Source: Phaeotremella fagi (taxonomy: Eukaryota > Basidiomycota > Tremellomycetes > Tremellales > Phaeotremellaceae). From it: 64,000 nt of DNA. Of this stretch, positions 22,890 to 33,861 are shown piece by piece (positions within the stretch are counted from its first letter, which is position 1; the number at the start of each line of letters is the position of its first letter). The translations under genes were made by a program, and so were the position numbers. Under the pieces are notes generated by a model. The model saw only the letters and a list, made by a program, of their open reading frames with translations. It ran no database searches and was not told where the DNA came from. The stretch is from assembly GCA_001599715.1 (NCBI GenBank), contig BCHU01000009.1, positions 1-64,000 on the forward strand, written 5' to 3'.

Positions 22890-23099
22890 TTGGTGATGTT
22901 GGAGAGGTAAATCAAAGAGCCATGCTCCTTTGATCCTGTCGGAAGTCAAACCATCTCGACCGTGTAGACGATAAGCAGAGCTCGCATTGCAGGGTTTTTT
23001 CCGAAAAAACACCGCCCAACTTGACACGTCGGCCGAGCAGATAAGCAAGATTTGATAAGTACAAGTAATCAACACATCCATCATGGAACGCCCATAGCG
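22890..23099. promoter_or_regulatory. Divergent promoter of amidases 2 and 3 with a CGGCCGAGC site
   Basis: A 210-bp region shared by two amidase genes facing away from each other. CGGCCGAGC at 23030-23038 contains a CGG-CCG palindrome with no spacer and is repeated in the promoters near 29.9 and 34.0 kb. Zn2Cys6 binding is inferred. Confidence 0.5.
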
Positions 23100-24868
23100 A
23101 TGCCGCAAGCCAACGTACATGATTTAGAAGTTTCGGCTGCTAGAGTTGGTGTCATAATCGAAGATGATCAAAGAACACAATACTTGGCTGCGTTGAGGGA
23201 CGTCGACTTGATGTGTGAAAAGGTTTTGACGAATCCAGGTAGGTCTATAACTTGGACGCGCTGACGTTAGACTACTATCCTGAAAACTATGTCGACAAAT
23301 ACCCAAGAACTGATATCCACTGGCCAGAGAACAATGAGTACAAAGGTTGGGCTTGGAAAGTTACGATCCGTGGGGCAGATACAGGATTATTGGCAGGAAA
23401 AACTCTATGTCTAAAGGACAACATTTGCGTTGCTGGTGTACCTTTGACGTATGGTAACGAGGTTTTCAAAGATTACAAATGTGAGTGCTGCATCTAACCA
23501 AGCTAACATCTAGGTACAATCGATGCAGAGTTGGTTAAAAGGGCTTTGGACGCAGGTGTCACTATTGTTGGAAAGTCTACATGCGAGGTGAATTCACTTT
23601 GAGACCTAAACTGATATCAAGAGTTTCTCCCATGGTCCTGGATCCATTACCTCGTATTACGGTCCGGTACAAAATCCATACGCTCATGGGTTCAGTACTG
23701 GAGGTTCTAGTTCTGGATGTGGTGCATTGGTAGGAGCTAAACTTGCGGACATGGGAATGGGTGGTGATCAAGGGGGCAGTGTTAGAATAGTAAGCATTTG
23801 TCCGGCAGCTGCTAATAACAGCCCGCGTCATTCTGCGGTATTGTAGGACTCAAACCTACGTTTGGTCTTATACCTTACACCGGCGTCATCTCCTCTGAAT
23901 GGGGTATTGACACTGTTGGACCAATGACCCAGACCGTGGAGGATTGTGCAATGTTACTCGAGGCCACTGCTGGCTCTGACGATATCGATGATAGAATGAT
24001 GGGTGCACCTGTGGTATCACCAGACTATCACATGGGTTTGATCAAGTCTAGAGTCCGTGGAATTGAAGGTTTCCGTGTTGGTGTGTTGAAAGAAGGTTTC
24101 TCCAATTGCAACCTCGACCCTAGGGTTGGGGAACTGGTTAGACTCGCGATTCAAGATTTCGAACGACTAGGAGCCACTGTCGTTGATGTCAGTGCACCAC
24201 TGTAAGTTCGCACTTGAAACGACTAATCAGCAGACACTCCCATGCTGGTCCAATCTGTTACGTTCTCAGTAAATTCGGCAGTGGGCCAACTCGTCTCGGA
24301 CGTCAAGCTGGTTCTAGAGGTTTGGCCATAACAGAAATGACAGAACACATGCTTCCCTGGGATCTACCCAAACTCAAATCCGCTGGTCAATATGTCATGA
24401 ACACTTGTATAGAGTCTGAATACGGTTGGGAGAATTATCCACTGGCTTATCAAAAAGCAGTCAATCAGTCTCGAGCACTAAGGGACCAATTTGATGCCCT
24501 ACTCAAAGACGTCGACGTCTTGGTAATGCCCACCGTTCTTCAACCACCCAGGCGTCATGCTCCAGTAGAAGGTGGACCAAGTCTTTGGCAAGGGTGGTCG
24601 CGTGAGTGTGCAACAAGAGTTCTTACTAATGTCAGCTGGAATCACTGCAAACACGGCCGCGTTCAATGCCACAAGACATCCAGCACTTAGTGTCCCAGTC
24701 GGATTCACAGGTCCTATCAAAGCCGATATCACTTGTGAGGCTGATGTCGATATCAAGCTACCTGTTGGAATGCAGATTGTTGGACGTAGATTTGACGACG
24801 CTATGGTGTTACGGTTTGGAGACGCATGGGAGCGTGAAGTTGATTGGAAGACCAGACATGTAGTGTAG
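23100..24868 (+). CDS. Amidase signature enzyme, amidase 3 (Rhodococcus-type amidase group)
   Basis: About 523 residues in seven exons with introns of 32-34 nt. The Lys is in KTLCLKDNICV, the cis-Ser in FSTGGSSSGCGALVG and the nucleophile Ser in MGGDQGGSVRIPASFCG. The GGDQGGS form is the hallmark of the Rhodococcus enantioselective amidase group. One intron ends with AAG rather than TAG or CAG (about 23588-23621). It is about as long as, and clearly related to, amidase 4 at 30035-31793; both share NENEAWAWK-like, GLLAGKT and DDIDDR segments. It lies directly before the Zn2Cys6 regulator. Confidence 0.9.
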
Positions 24869-24943
24869 GACCCTGAACCCTGAATTGCTTATCTGTAATT
24901 GATTCATGTTATTTGTTTAATTTCTACCATCACCTTCCACACC

Positions 24944-27128
24944 ATGCCTGTAGATCCAAGTGAAGTTCGTCACACGCAGAGAGCACCGCAGAGGTAGGCA
25001 GCTAGTTGGGACAAAGCTAAAAGCAGTTGCTTGACGTGTGCGAAACGCAAAGTGAAATGCAGCAAGGTGGGTCAAGGGTTTGACTGTGCTGATTTTAGAC
25101 TATTCCGTGTACAGCGTGTATCCGATCTGGGCAGGCTTTGAACTGCAAAAGAGAGACTGTAGCTGTACGAGGTCGATTGGTAAAGTAAGTAGAGTCTGTG
25201 ATCACAACTGATGTCAGCACCGACTCATCAACCACCGACGCTGTCGAGGAACTCGAAAGGGAAGTTGCCCGTTTAAAAGCTCGTATCGCAGAGTTGGAGA
25301 GGGATCCGGGGGATACAGAAGAACATCAAGCAGAGCCAGGTGAGTTGATTTCCGTTCAACGCTGACTGTTCAGATAGTTTGGATACGCTAATCCAAGGTG
25401 TCGACTTCATGTCAATGGGGTTAAGTGCGACACCTACGATTCCTCGATTTTCAATTTCTCTATCCGAATATTCATTCTTAAACCAAACCAATCCTCGAGA
25501 TCTGCTTCTTGCTTGTATGCCATCACGTCCACAGGTAGACGCTCTTCTGACGTATGCTTACAAATGGACGTGGTGGCATCATGGCGCTTACCACATTCCC
25601 TTTTTCAAAGTACAAGTGGAACAACTCTGGAGTTCTGATCTGCAAAACGCCAAATGGGGATGGTCGGGGATGTTTTTGGCAATCTTAGCTGTAAGCTGAT
25701 TTTTGGAATAGAGCTGACTTTAGGAATCACTCTTCTACATGGACGCTCAGGAAGCTAGAACAGTGGGGTTTTCGAATGGTAAGACACACGAGGGATGTCG
25801 CTGACTTTAGACCAAATCCAAACATTACCAGAACTCTGGTGCAGAGCCAGTCTTCACTGTGCAGTTCAGTCAGATATGCTGTTGCACCACACATTGAGCT
25901 CTATCCAGACCATCATCATTTTATGTGGAATAGCGAATGGCTTGGGGTAAGTGACAACCCAAACATTCACTGATTCAGTAGTCACTCTACCCTTCACACG
26001 ACTCTCCTTCCTGTTGGGCTGGCTATCGCTCGAAGTTTAAAGCTTAATCGACTAGGAACAGAACCAGTTTGTGATAAACACCTTCCTGGGACAATGTGTC
26101 TGATCCACGGGGTATCCGAACCTCACGTCCTGTCAGACTGGGATTTCGTCTGTCGAGAGTCTGGCCGACGGGTGTGGGTCAGTCTTCAAAACCATGATCG
26201 ATTATCTTGGCAAGCTAGGGAAACGAAAGGATCCACAATGCACGGGGATGCCTGCCCTCTCAACATCAACGACGTCGATTTGGGTCAAGTTGTAATCGTC
26301 GAGCCGTCTAACCAACCAACTATGATTTCACATCTTCTATGTAGGTCACGTTCAAGTTTTACGCTGACGATAGCAATGCGTGAATGCGCTGCTGCAGTTC
26401 ATGGCTGGCTTACCAGTCGATCTGATCCATTGGTCGCACTGGCTAAACTCGATACCAAGCTGCTAGAGCTAGACGACATGCAATGGTACAAGGGTGATTC
26501 ACTGGAATACATCCCTTGCGCTCGACACATTTGGAAACTCTGTGTTCAACACAAAAGACTCGTCAGTCATCGACCGTTCTTTGCTCGCAGTTTCAGACAA
26601 CCTCAGTACGGAGCTGCGAGGGACGTTTGCGTCAACGCGGCTCACGAGATATTGATCGAACGTCGAAAGATTCTACCAACGCCATATGAAAAAGCTTGGG
26701 CGGTCATGTTCGATACCCTTGCTGCTGCCGTGGTTCTCACCATTGATTTCTTTCACACACCAGCAGCAAGGTTGATCACTAGACGTGCGGATATCTACGA
26801 GTTACTCGGTGCTCTCACGCGAGGATTGCAACATAACGCCTATGTACAACGTGCATCGACCTTGCTACTTTCTCTCCTGGCTGAAGAGGACAAACTTCGT
26901 GCTTCATTCGCTCAGCAACAGGTGGAGCCTACAGCTCTACCTCCCACCACAACTTCAAGCGTGGATGAGCTCAAGACCGATCCAAACATTTGGCGATGGT
27001 TAGATCCAGGGGTTGCGGAAGAAATCAGTCCATCATCCATTCCTCTACCAAGTGGGTCGATGATCGAGGGGGCATCAGTGGATTTGAGAGCGTGGTTAGA
27101 TTTAGACATTGATTTAGGGACACTGTAG
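24944..27128 (+). CDS. Zn2Cys6 fungal transcription factor
   Basis: About 640 residues in eight or nine exons. Only 75 bp separate it from the amidase 3 stop. After a short basic leader the zinc cluster reads SCLTCAKRKVKCSKTIPC then TACIRSGQALNC, matching C-x2-C-x6-C-x5-C-x2-C-x8-C; it is split over three exons. A coiled coil follows (VEELEREVARLKARIAELERD), so it probably binds as a dimer at paired CGG triplets. The rest is the alpha-helical middle region. A 33-nt segment at 26341-26373 (GTAGGT...CTGACGATAG) has intron borders but no stop and a length divisible by three; it is probably an intron. Being flanked by amidases, it is the best candidate for the local regulator. Confidence 0.88.
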
Positions 27129-27326
27129 TTTTAGTCTGATGCAAGTTTAGTCTAATGCCGCAATTCTCCGTGTATGTCTGATAATGAGTCATCCAATTAA
27201 CCGTATCGAACTCGCCCGAGCAATTCCTGGTATCCACATCCATGCGATTAACATGAAATACGCTCGCCCGCATTTTGATACATACTACTTGCTTCCACCG
27301 ATTCAACCTCCATCCCCACCAGCGTC

Positions 27327-28492
27327 ATGACCAGAGTACTCCTTGGAACCTACACAGATGACGTCTACGACGTCGAATTCACTCCACCTACCAGTACCAC
27401 CCCTCCTAAACTTGAAAAGATCCGTGACCTACCAATTGGTTGGGGAGCTTCATGGTTGACTCAACATCCAGTTCATCGCGAAATCTGGTACGTCGCTTTA
27501 GAAGCTGACGACGATGGAGGAGAAAAGTTTGGTGTAGAGGGTCATATTGCGGCTTATCGTATCAACGATGCTGGAGCTGAACTCCTTTGCAAGGTTTCAG
27601 CTGTTGCCAACCCATGTCACGCAGAGGTTGTTGGTAAAGCTCGTGGGTTAGCTATTGCAAACGTAGGTCCAATTGACGCAAAGAGCTAACTCTCTAGTAC
27701 ACTGGCGGCTCAGCTATGCTCATTCCATTAAGCCCCGAAGGATTGTTTATCGGTAAAACGAACCAGAATTTCATTAAATACGAACAGTTGGGTGAGAGAT
27801 TGGTCAAATGTCATCAATGCGTTGATATCCCAGCCACTGGAGAATGTTGGGTTGTCGATTGTGGAAACTGTGTGATCTGGAAAATGAGCCTGGATGGAAG
27901 TGGGGAAGATCTTTCTTGGTCAATCGTTGACAAGATCGATGTTTCCGTCAACCACGCTGCCCGACAGATTGTTGTTTCTGATGATGGTAAGTCTAGTTCT
28001 GTCCCAAAGCTGACATCAGCTCGTCACATGTACGCTCTCCATGCTGGTGCTTGTACTGTCAGTCACTATGACTTGTCAAAAACAGAAAACGGTGGTCTGG
28101 TCTCTGTACAAAACATGCTCCCACCCCCACACTCAGTTGACATGGCGAACCGTCAAGCACCATTCACCAGTGCAGCAGCTTTAACCTACCATGCTCCATC
28201 TAAATCACTCATGGCGACTTCACGTAAGATCAAGAACGAACTGGTCGACTGTGTTTCAGTTTTCAAAGTTCAACCAGATGGTACATTGAGTTCACCAACT
28301 TTCCTTCGCCCCTCCAAAGGTCGTGAATACAGAGGGTTCGGCTTCGTTGGTGACTGTTTCCTGGTCGCTGGTCAAGAAGACGGATGGATCACTTGTTTCC
28401 AATGGGACAAGGAGACTGATACATGGTCAGAAAAGGCGTTTGAGGCTCCAGTCAATATGACCAAGGTTGTAGATGTTCAGATGGTTGTATAG
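27327..28492 (+). CDS. Seven-bladed beta-propeller lactonase family protein
   Basis: About 365 residues in three exons (introns near 27663-27697 and 27987-28019; the latter is 33 nt and in frame). It opens MTRVLLGTYTDD and shows propeller-blade features: HREIWYVALEADD, the HxEV-like CHAEVVGKARGLAIANYTGGSAM, and a later FTSAAALTYHAP repeat. The family covers 6-phosphogluconolactonases and 3-carboxy-cis,cis-muconate cyclases, which handle lactones in sugar or aromatic breakdown. Between an amidase/regulator pair and a dioxygenase, a lactone intermediate is plausible but unproven. Confidence 0.8.
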
Positions 28493-28629
28493 ATCACAGT
28501 GTGATGAATGTCACGGCTGTATACAACTTGTGATGTAACAGAAATACCTCAGAGTTTGAAGCCAAAACAATACCGCACTGATCACCTGATGTTTAACGAA
28601 ATGCATACAACATAAATCCAACCTAACCA

Positions 28630-29789
28630 CTAGTATGGATCAAGACCAATCAACTGTCTACCTCTGGCAGTGAGTTTAGGTTCTTGCAGAGGACGAGATT
28701 TGTACATGGGGTACGTGGGATGATCCTCTGGAATCTCTCTTTGAACTAGCCAGAAAGAAACTGGGTCATGAGAAGAGTTGAGTTTCTTCTCCCAAGCATC
28801 TTTTCTACGAGCGTGAGCTTCTTCGGTAGCGAATCTCAATGGTTTGTAACAACAGTCTGCGGGTCAGCGACTGTCGCCAAGTTCACTCACAGACTGCAAC
28901 ACGATCACTTTCAGCGGATGGGGTTGCTCCGTAATGAACGGTACGCTATGTGGAGTCAGGAGTTATTCAAACGTCGAGTGAACAACTTACACTATCCCAC
29001 AAAAGCAAATCACCTGGTTGAGCACACACCTTGTGCCATTCACAACCGTGATCGTACAGCCATTGTAGTTGCTCGGGTGAGTGATTGTGACGATCGATCT
29101 TGTTCCAACCGCGTTCAGGCTTGACATCATCAAAGGCAGCAAACATTTGACCGTAAAGAGCAGCTGAACCAGTCAAAACCATGAGACCTCCATCTTCTGG
29201 TCCGTTGGGAGCAAGGTTCATGATACCTTGGATACAGTACAAGTCTTCGATCAAGGGTGATTGATCGACATGGGCCCATGGTTTGAAGACTTCGTCGTCG
29301 GTCGATCGACCGAGAACTGGGATGGAAACGTTCATACCGTCTGTATGTAAGTGATGGACATACTCCAAAACTCACCAAAGGAGACTAAAAGCTCTTGGGT
29401 TCCCCAGATCTGTTCGAATTTCTCAATGAGAGCTGGTTCTTGTCTTTTGAGTGTCAGAAAACCCTAGCCATAGACTTACTTAATATCCCAGATGAATTGC
29501 TCATGAGCGACACCGTAACGGTTGGTGAGACCACCCTTGGCGAAGAAATGAAGCTTTTCCTTGATTCTTGTGGTTGGGTCGTCACGTTTGTAGCCAAGAC
29601 CAAAGTCTTCGACCCATTGATAAGCTTGATCGGCGTAGAGCTTGGCTTTCTCTTCAGAAAGAACCCCGGGTACGACACACCATCCTGATCACGTCAGTTA
29701 TCGGTCGCGACTCGAAACGTACCCTCTCTGTGAAGTGTGTTGAGCCATTCTGGCTTTACGGTAGCGTCAGTGGTGGTAGCGACGGGCAT
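28630..29789 (-). CDS. Phytanoyl-CoA dioxygenase (PhyH) family protein, copy 2
   Basis: Fe(II)/2OG dioxygenase of about 322 residues in six exons, starting MPVATTTDATVKPEW at 29789. The Fe ligands are the HxD in KPWAHVDQSP and the distal His in RTVHYGATPS, followed by the Arg in SDRVAV. It shares RYGVAHEQF, WGTQELLVSFG, CIQG and GGLMVLTGS with copy 1 at 1947-3175. The introns after LVSFG and near DRVAV are shared, but copy 1 has an extra intron in the GVVNL segment. Head to head with amidase 4 across 245 bp, which links hydroxylation to amide hydrolysis. Confidence 0.87.
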
Positions 29790-30034
29790 TATGATGTTGA
29801 GTGGAATGTAACAAAAGTACGAGTGGAGTTGATCTTGATTATTATAAGCTTTGCATTCACCGGCCGAGATACAGCATGACCTTCATGAATGTGCCCCGTT
29901 GACTAAATGTGGCATTTTCAAACGTATCAAAAGTCGCTCGGCCGGGTGAGATAGACAGTAGATAGCAGATAGACTGCGAATCCAGTTTAAATATGCAACT
30001 TCACGTCTCCGGAATTTAACCGAAAACATCACCG
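29790..30034. promoter_or_regulatory. Divergent promoter of PhyH copy 2 and amidase 4 with two CGGCCG sites
   Basis: CGGCCGAG at 29861-29868 and, in reverse orientation, CTCGGCCG at 29937-29944. The two are 78 bp apart in a 245-bp intergenic region. They match the site in the amidase 2/3 promoter. A TATTTAAA element lies near 29989-29996. Confidence 0.5.
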
Positions 30035-31793
30035 ATGTCATCAGTAGTAACGCGCTCAGAGCCCTCACCAAACAACCCAATCGATTCCAGCTCGGTCCAA
30101 GGGATTCTAGACAAGCTTGGTGTGACCGTTTCGTCAGAGCATCATGCGGTTTATACTGGACTTTTGAGTGGAGTATGGGAGCTTTGGAACGATGTTGATC
30201 AAATGGGGGACTATGTTCCTGCTGTAGACGAGGAGAGATTCCCCAGAGAGAACGTCCATCGAGCCACCAAAGAAGAAAACGAGTCGAATGCTTGGGCGTG
30301 GAAGTGCGAGATCAAAGACACCAAGCCTAATGCTGGTTTACTTGCGGGGAAGACGGTCTGTTTAAAGGTATGAATCAAATGGAGCCGACTAACTTCCAAG
30401 GATACCATAGCTGTCAAAGGTGTTCCGTGTCTCGTCGGTACAGAAATGTTTACAGATTGGATACCCAACACCGATGCAACCGTAGCCACTCGTATTCTTG
30501 AGGCTGGGGGTATCATCAATGGGAAGGGTGTTTGCGAGAATCTCTGTCTATGGGGACTGTCAAACTCGGCTGCGACAGGTGAGTCATTCCTGTCGACTTT
30601 GACTAATTTCTAGGTACTATGGACAACATTCACGCTCCTGGGTATTCTGCAGGTGGTTCCTCGTCTGGTACTGCAGTTTGTGTCGGATTAGGTCTTTCAG
30701 ACATGGGTATCGGTGGTGATCAAGGAGGTTCCATCAGAGGCCCCTGCAGTGTCAACGGTCTCGTTGGGTTGAAGCCTACTTTTGGTCTGGTTCCATACAC
30801 TGGTATCGCAAGTCTCGAACCCATGCTGGATTTCGCTGGTCCAATGACAAAGGTAGGTCCAGAAGGAGTCTCTTACTGACTTCAGAACGTCTTGGACAAC
30901 GCGTTGCTTCTTCAAGCCATTGCAGGTGTCGACGATATCGACGATAGACAAGGTGCGGGTACACCATTCCGCGATCAAGTACCAGACTATCCAGCAATCG
31001 CACAAACCGGAATCAAGGGGTTGAAAATCGGTATCATCAGTGAATCACTCGATCAACCTATGAGAGACGAAAGAGTTACAGCAATGGTTATCAAGGCAAC
31101 GGAATCTTTGAGAGCAGCTGGAGCAGAGGTCGAGACTGTTTCCATCCCAATGCACAAAGTCGCACCATCTCTTTGGGCTGTACTTGGAAGAATGAGTGCT
31201 ACAGCGACTTTCCTTGGTCGTAACGGTGGACGAAGAGGTCACACGATGACAGACCTTACGGATAAAATGCTCCCACTCACTCAAGACAAGGTTGACAAGA
31301 TGTTCCCGACAAGCGTGAATTTGATATTGAACGGGCTTTGGGCTCTTGATAACGTCCCTCCATCTGTAAGTCGGAATTGGGGCAAAACTGACGTCAGTTG
31401 ATGGGCAGAGCATCGAATCTTTCACGAAAACTTAGCGACGCTTACACTGCCGCGCTTTCCAAATACGACGTCTTGATAACTCCAACTCTTCCATTTTTGC
31501 CACCAAAAATGCCAAACCCTGGTGCAACCATCACTGAACAACTAGAAGCGAACTTGGGTCTATCTTTGAACACTTCAGCGTTTAATTTGGTAAGTCTATT
31601 GTTCAGTCAGCGCTAAAACCAGACTGGCCACCCTGCGTTGTCCATTCCTATTGGTAGACTTGAATCTCTGCAGGACGACAAGGCACTTCTCCCTGTTGGC
31701 TTACAGATGGTTGGCAAAAACTTTTCAGAAGGTACCTTGTACAGAGTAGCCTACGCGTGGGAACAGGCCAATGATTGGTTAACGTTTAACTAG
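30035..31793 (+). CDS. Amidase signature enzyme, amidase 4 (Rhodococcus-type amidase group)
   Basis: About 530 residues in six exons with introns of 32-35 nt. The Lys is in [13 protein letters not shown], split by an intron right after the Lys codon, the cis-Ser in [14 protein letters not shown] and the nucleophile Ser in [17 protein letters not shown]. The usual Ile after the Arg is Gly here. It is a paralogue of amidase 3, with matching [13 protein letters not shown] and DDIDDR segments, but is split from it by the regulator, lactonase and dioxygenase genes. The C terminus, [14 protein letters not shown] and [12 protein letters not shown], is typical. Confidence 0.9.
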
Positions 31794-32151
31794 GGCATGC
31801 ATGTAACTTAATTATCGATCGTAAGGGCAAATGAAGCCAAAAGTGGGCTTATGGCTTATCTGTCTGAGGAGTTTGAGCCCCGAGAGTTCTCCGGGGTCCG
31901 AGATGCAAAAGTCTGCCTAGGCTATATCCGCAAAATCGTTATAATTCCATTATTGAGTGGAACATCTCTCGTGTTTGACACCCAAACGCTGTTCGCTCAC
32001 ATCTGCATAATCGTACCAAAGTATAAAGAAGCAATATAAATTCCAATCAAGCTAAGAAGCCCATACAATTGCAGAACCCCACCATCTAAACCCATCCATT
32101 AAAAAGAAACAACTTGACAAACACCACCCCTTCACGTCCACCTACAGCAAA
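31794..32151. other. Convergent intergenic spacer with a GC-rich hairpin
   Basis: Lies between the 3' ends of amidase 4 and the second sugar porter. CCCCGAGAGTTCTCCGGGG at 31878-31896 can form a short stem with one bulge. Nothing else recognised. Confidence 0.4.
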
Positions 32152-33861
32152 CTATTGTCTAGCTTTGGCAGCTTTAGACTCTTCCAAAGCCCTCTTACGA
32201 GCTTCTTTAGCCATGTTGATAGATGTTTCTCTGTAGTTCTTGCTTTCAAAGACAAAGTGGAGATCTTCGAGTGATAACCATTTAGTTTCGACAGCTGTGA
32301 AGTAGATCCAGACAGTCCAGCAGACGTTGGCAGCGAAGAAGATAAAGTACACTGAGAGTCAGTCGTGTTACAACAAGGGGACTCACTTTTCCAACTGATA
32401 GCAGCAAAGGCTGTTGGGAGACCGAAAGTGTTGACAAGATTGACAGCGGTAGCGAACCAACTGAACAAAGCGACTTGCTTGGCTCTACTTTCGTATGTAG
32501 CACATTCACCTGGATATAAACCTTGGAGAGGAGTGAAACCAACAGAGTAACCGAAACCAAAGAGATAAAGGAAAGCGATACCAGCACTGGCTCTGGAGGA
32601 GTTGGTACTACTTTGAACGTTTGCCAAAAGACCACCACAGAGTAACATGAGTGTGGTACATGATCCGATAGCGAAGAGCAAGATTTGACGTCTACCGGCG
32701 TAGTTACTGTCAGTCAAGTAGACACCAGTAAGAGCACCAGCGAATGAAATGATGGAGTTGACAAAGTTGAGACTGAGGTTAGCTCTGTTCGATTTAGTTA
32801 ACTTACATTCTTTGGGTGTTGGTGTTGGTAAGACCAGCTTGAGCAAGTAAAGTTGGAAGGAAGTATGAAGTCAAACCGTTACCACAAAGTTGACCTGGGA
32901 TAGCGATAAGGAGAGCCATGTTGAGACGGAGACGTGCAGATCTTGAACCAAAGACTGATCTGAAATCCCAGAAACTGGTGTGTTGTTGTAATTCGATACT
33001 CTCTTCGATTTCAGCGATTTCAAGTTTGATAAGTGGGGAGTTGACGTCCTTGGTACGTGAATGAAGATCGGCGAGAGTAAGAGCAGCCTTCTCTTTTTGT
33101 CCTTTGGCGTACAAGAATCTTGGAGATTCAGGCAAGAACCAAACAAAGGCGAAGGTGATGAAAGCGGGAACACATTGGATCAACATGGGGATACGCCATG
33201 CCCATTCAGAGTCACCTTGACCCAACGGGATAGCGATACCAGTGGCCAAGATTGAACCAGTGTAGTAGAAGGTTTGAATCATACCACACCAGCGTCCTCT
33301 GGTTGCTGGTGGAGCAATCTCTGGAAGATAGATCTTGGCACCACCACCAAGAATGTTACAACCGAAAGCAGTGATGAATCTACCAGCAAGGAACATTCCC
33401 AAGGTAGTAGCGAAACCAGTGATGAAACCACCCAACATCAAGATACCAGCACCGATGAACATGACAGCACGTCTACCAAGAGAATCGGAGAGGAGAACGA
33501 CTGGGAAGAAACCGCAAACACTACCAACGTTGTAAATACCAAATACGAGGGAAGTACCAGAAGCAGCAGAGACACCAAAGTAAGTTTGATATTGAACCAT
33601 AGAGTTGACACTTGACATGACGGCATTGTCGAAACCGTTATCACCACCAGCCATCCAAATGACAAGGGCGATACCGAAGAATCTCCACCAACGAAGAGAG
33701 AAGACGGCAAGTCCTGGATCAGCTTCTTGAGCGAAACGAAGAGCTTGAGTACGATCCTCAAAAGTCATCTCCATGACTTGCTTGGTTGCGAGATCATCAG
33801 CTTCGGTGACGATTTGACGAATGTCATCTTTGTTGTCGATGGCTTCAATGTCTGTAGACAT
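32152..33861 (-). CDS. MFS sugar porter (hexose/lactose permease type), paralogue of the 3.9-kb gene
   Basis: About 546 residues with only two introns (34-35 nt, near 32774-32807 and 32353-32387), start MSTDIEAIDNKDD. Motifs: GGDNGFDNAVMSSVNSM, SDSLGRRAVM, TRGRWCG, PESPRFLYAKG, NYAGRRQILL and VETKWLSLEDLHFVF, the sugar-porter PETKG equivalent. Both introns sit at positions shared with the porter at 3892-5833, which has about seven more. The 3' half of the latter thus shows the same gene structure, while this copy has an uninterrupted N-terminal two thirds. Two CGGCCG sites lie in its promoter. Confidence 0.9.

Noticed and set aside
33274..33615. Thr/Ser-rich frame opposite the second sugar porter
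   Set aside because: It is the antisense shadow of a conserved MFS coding region.
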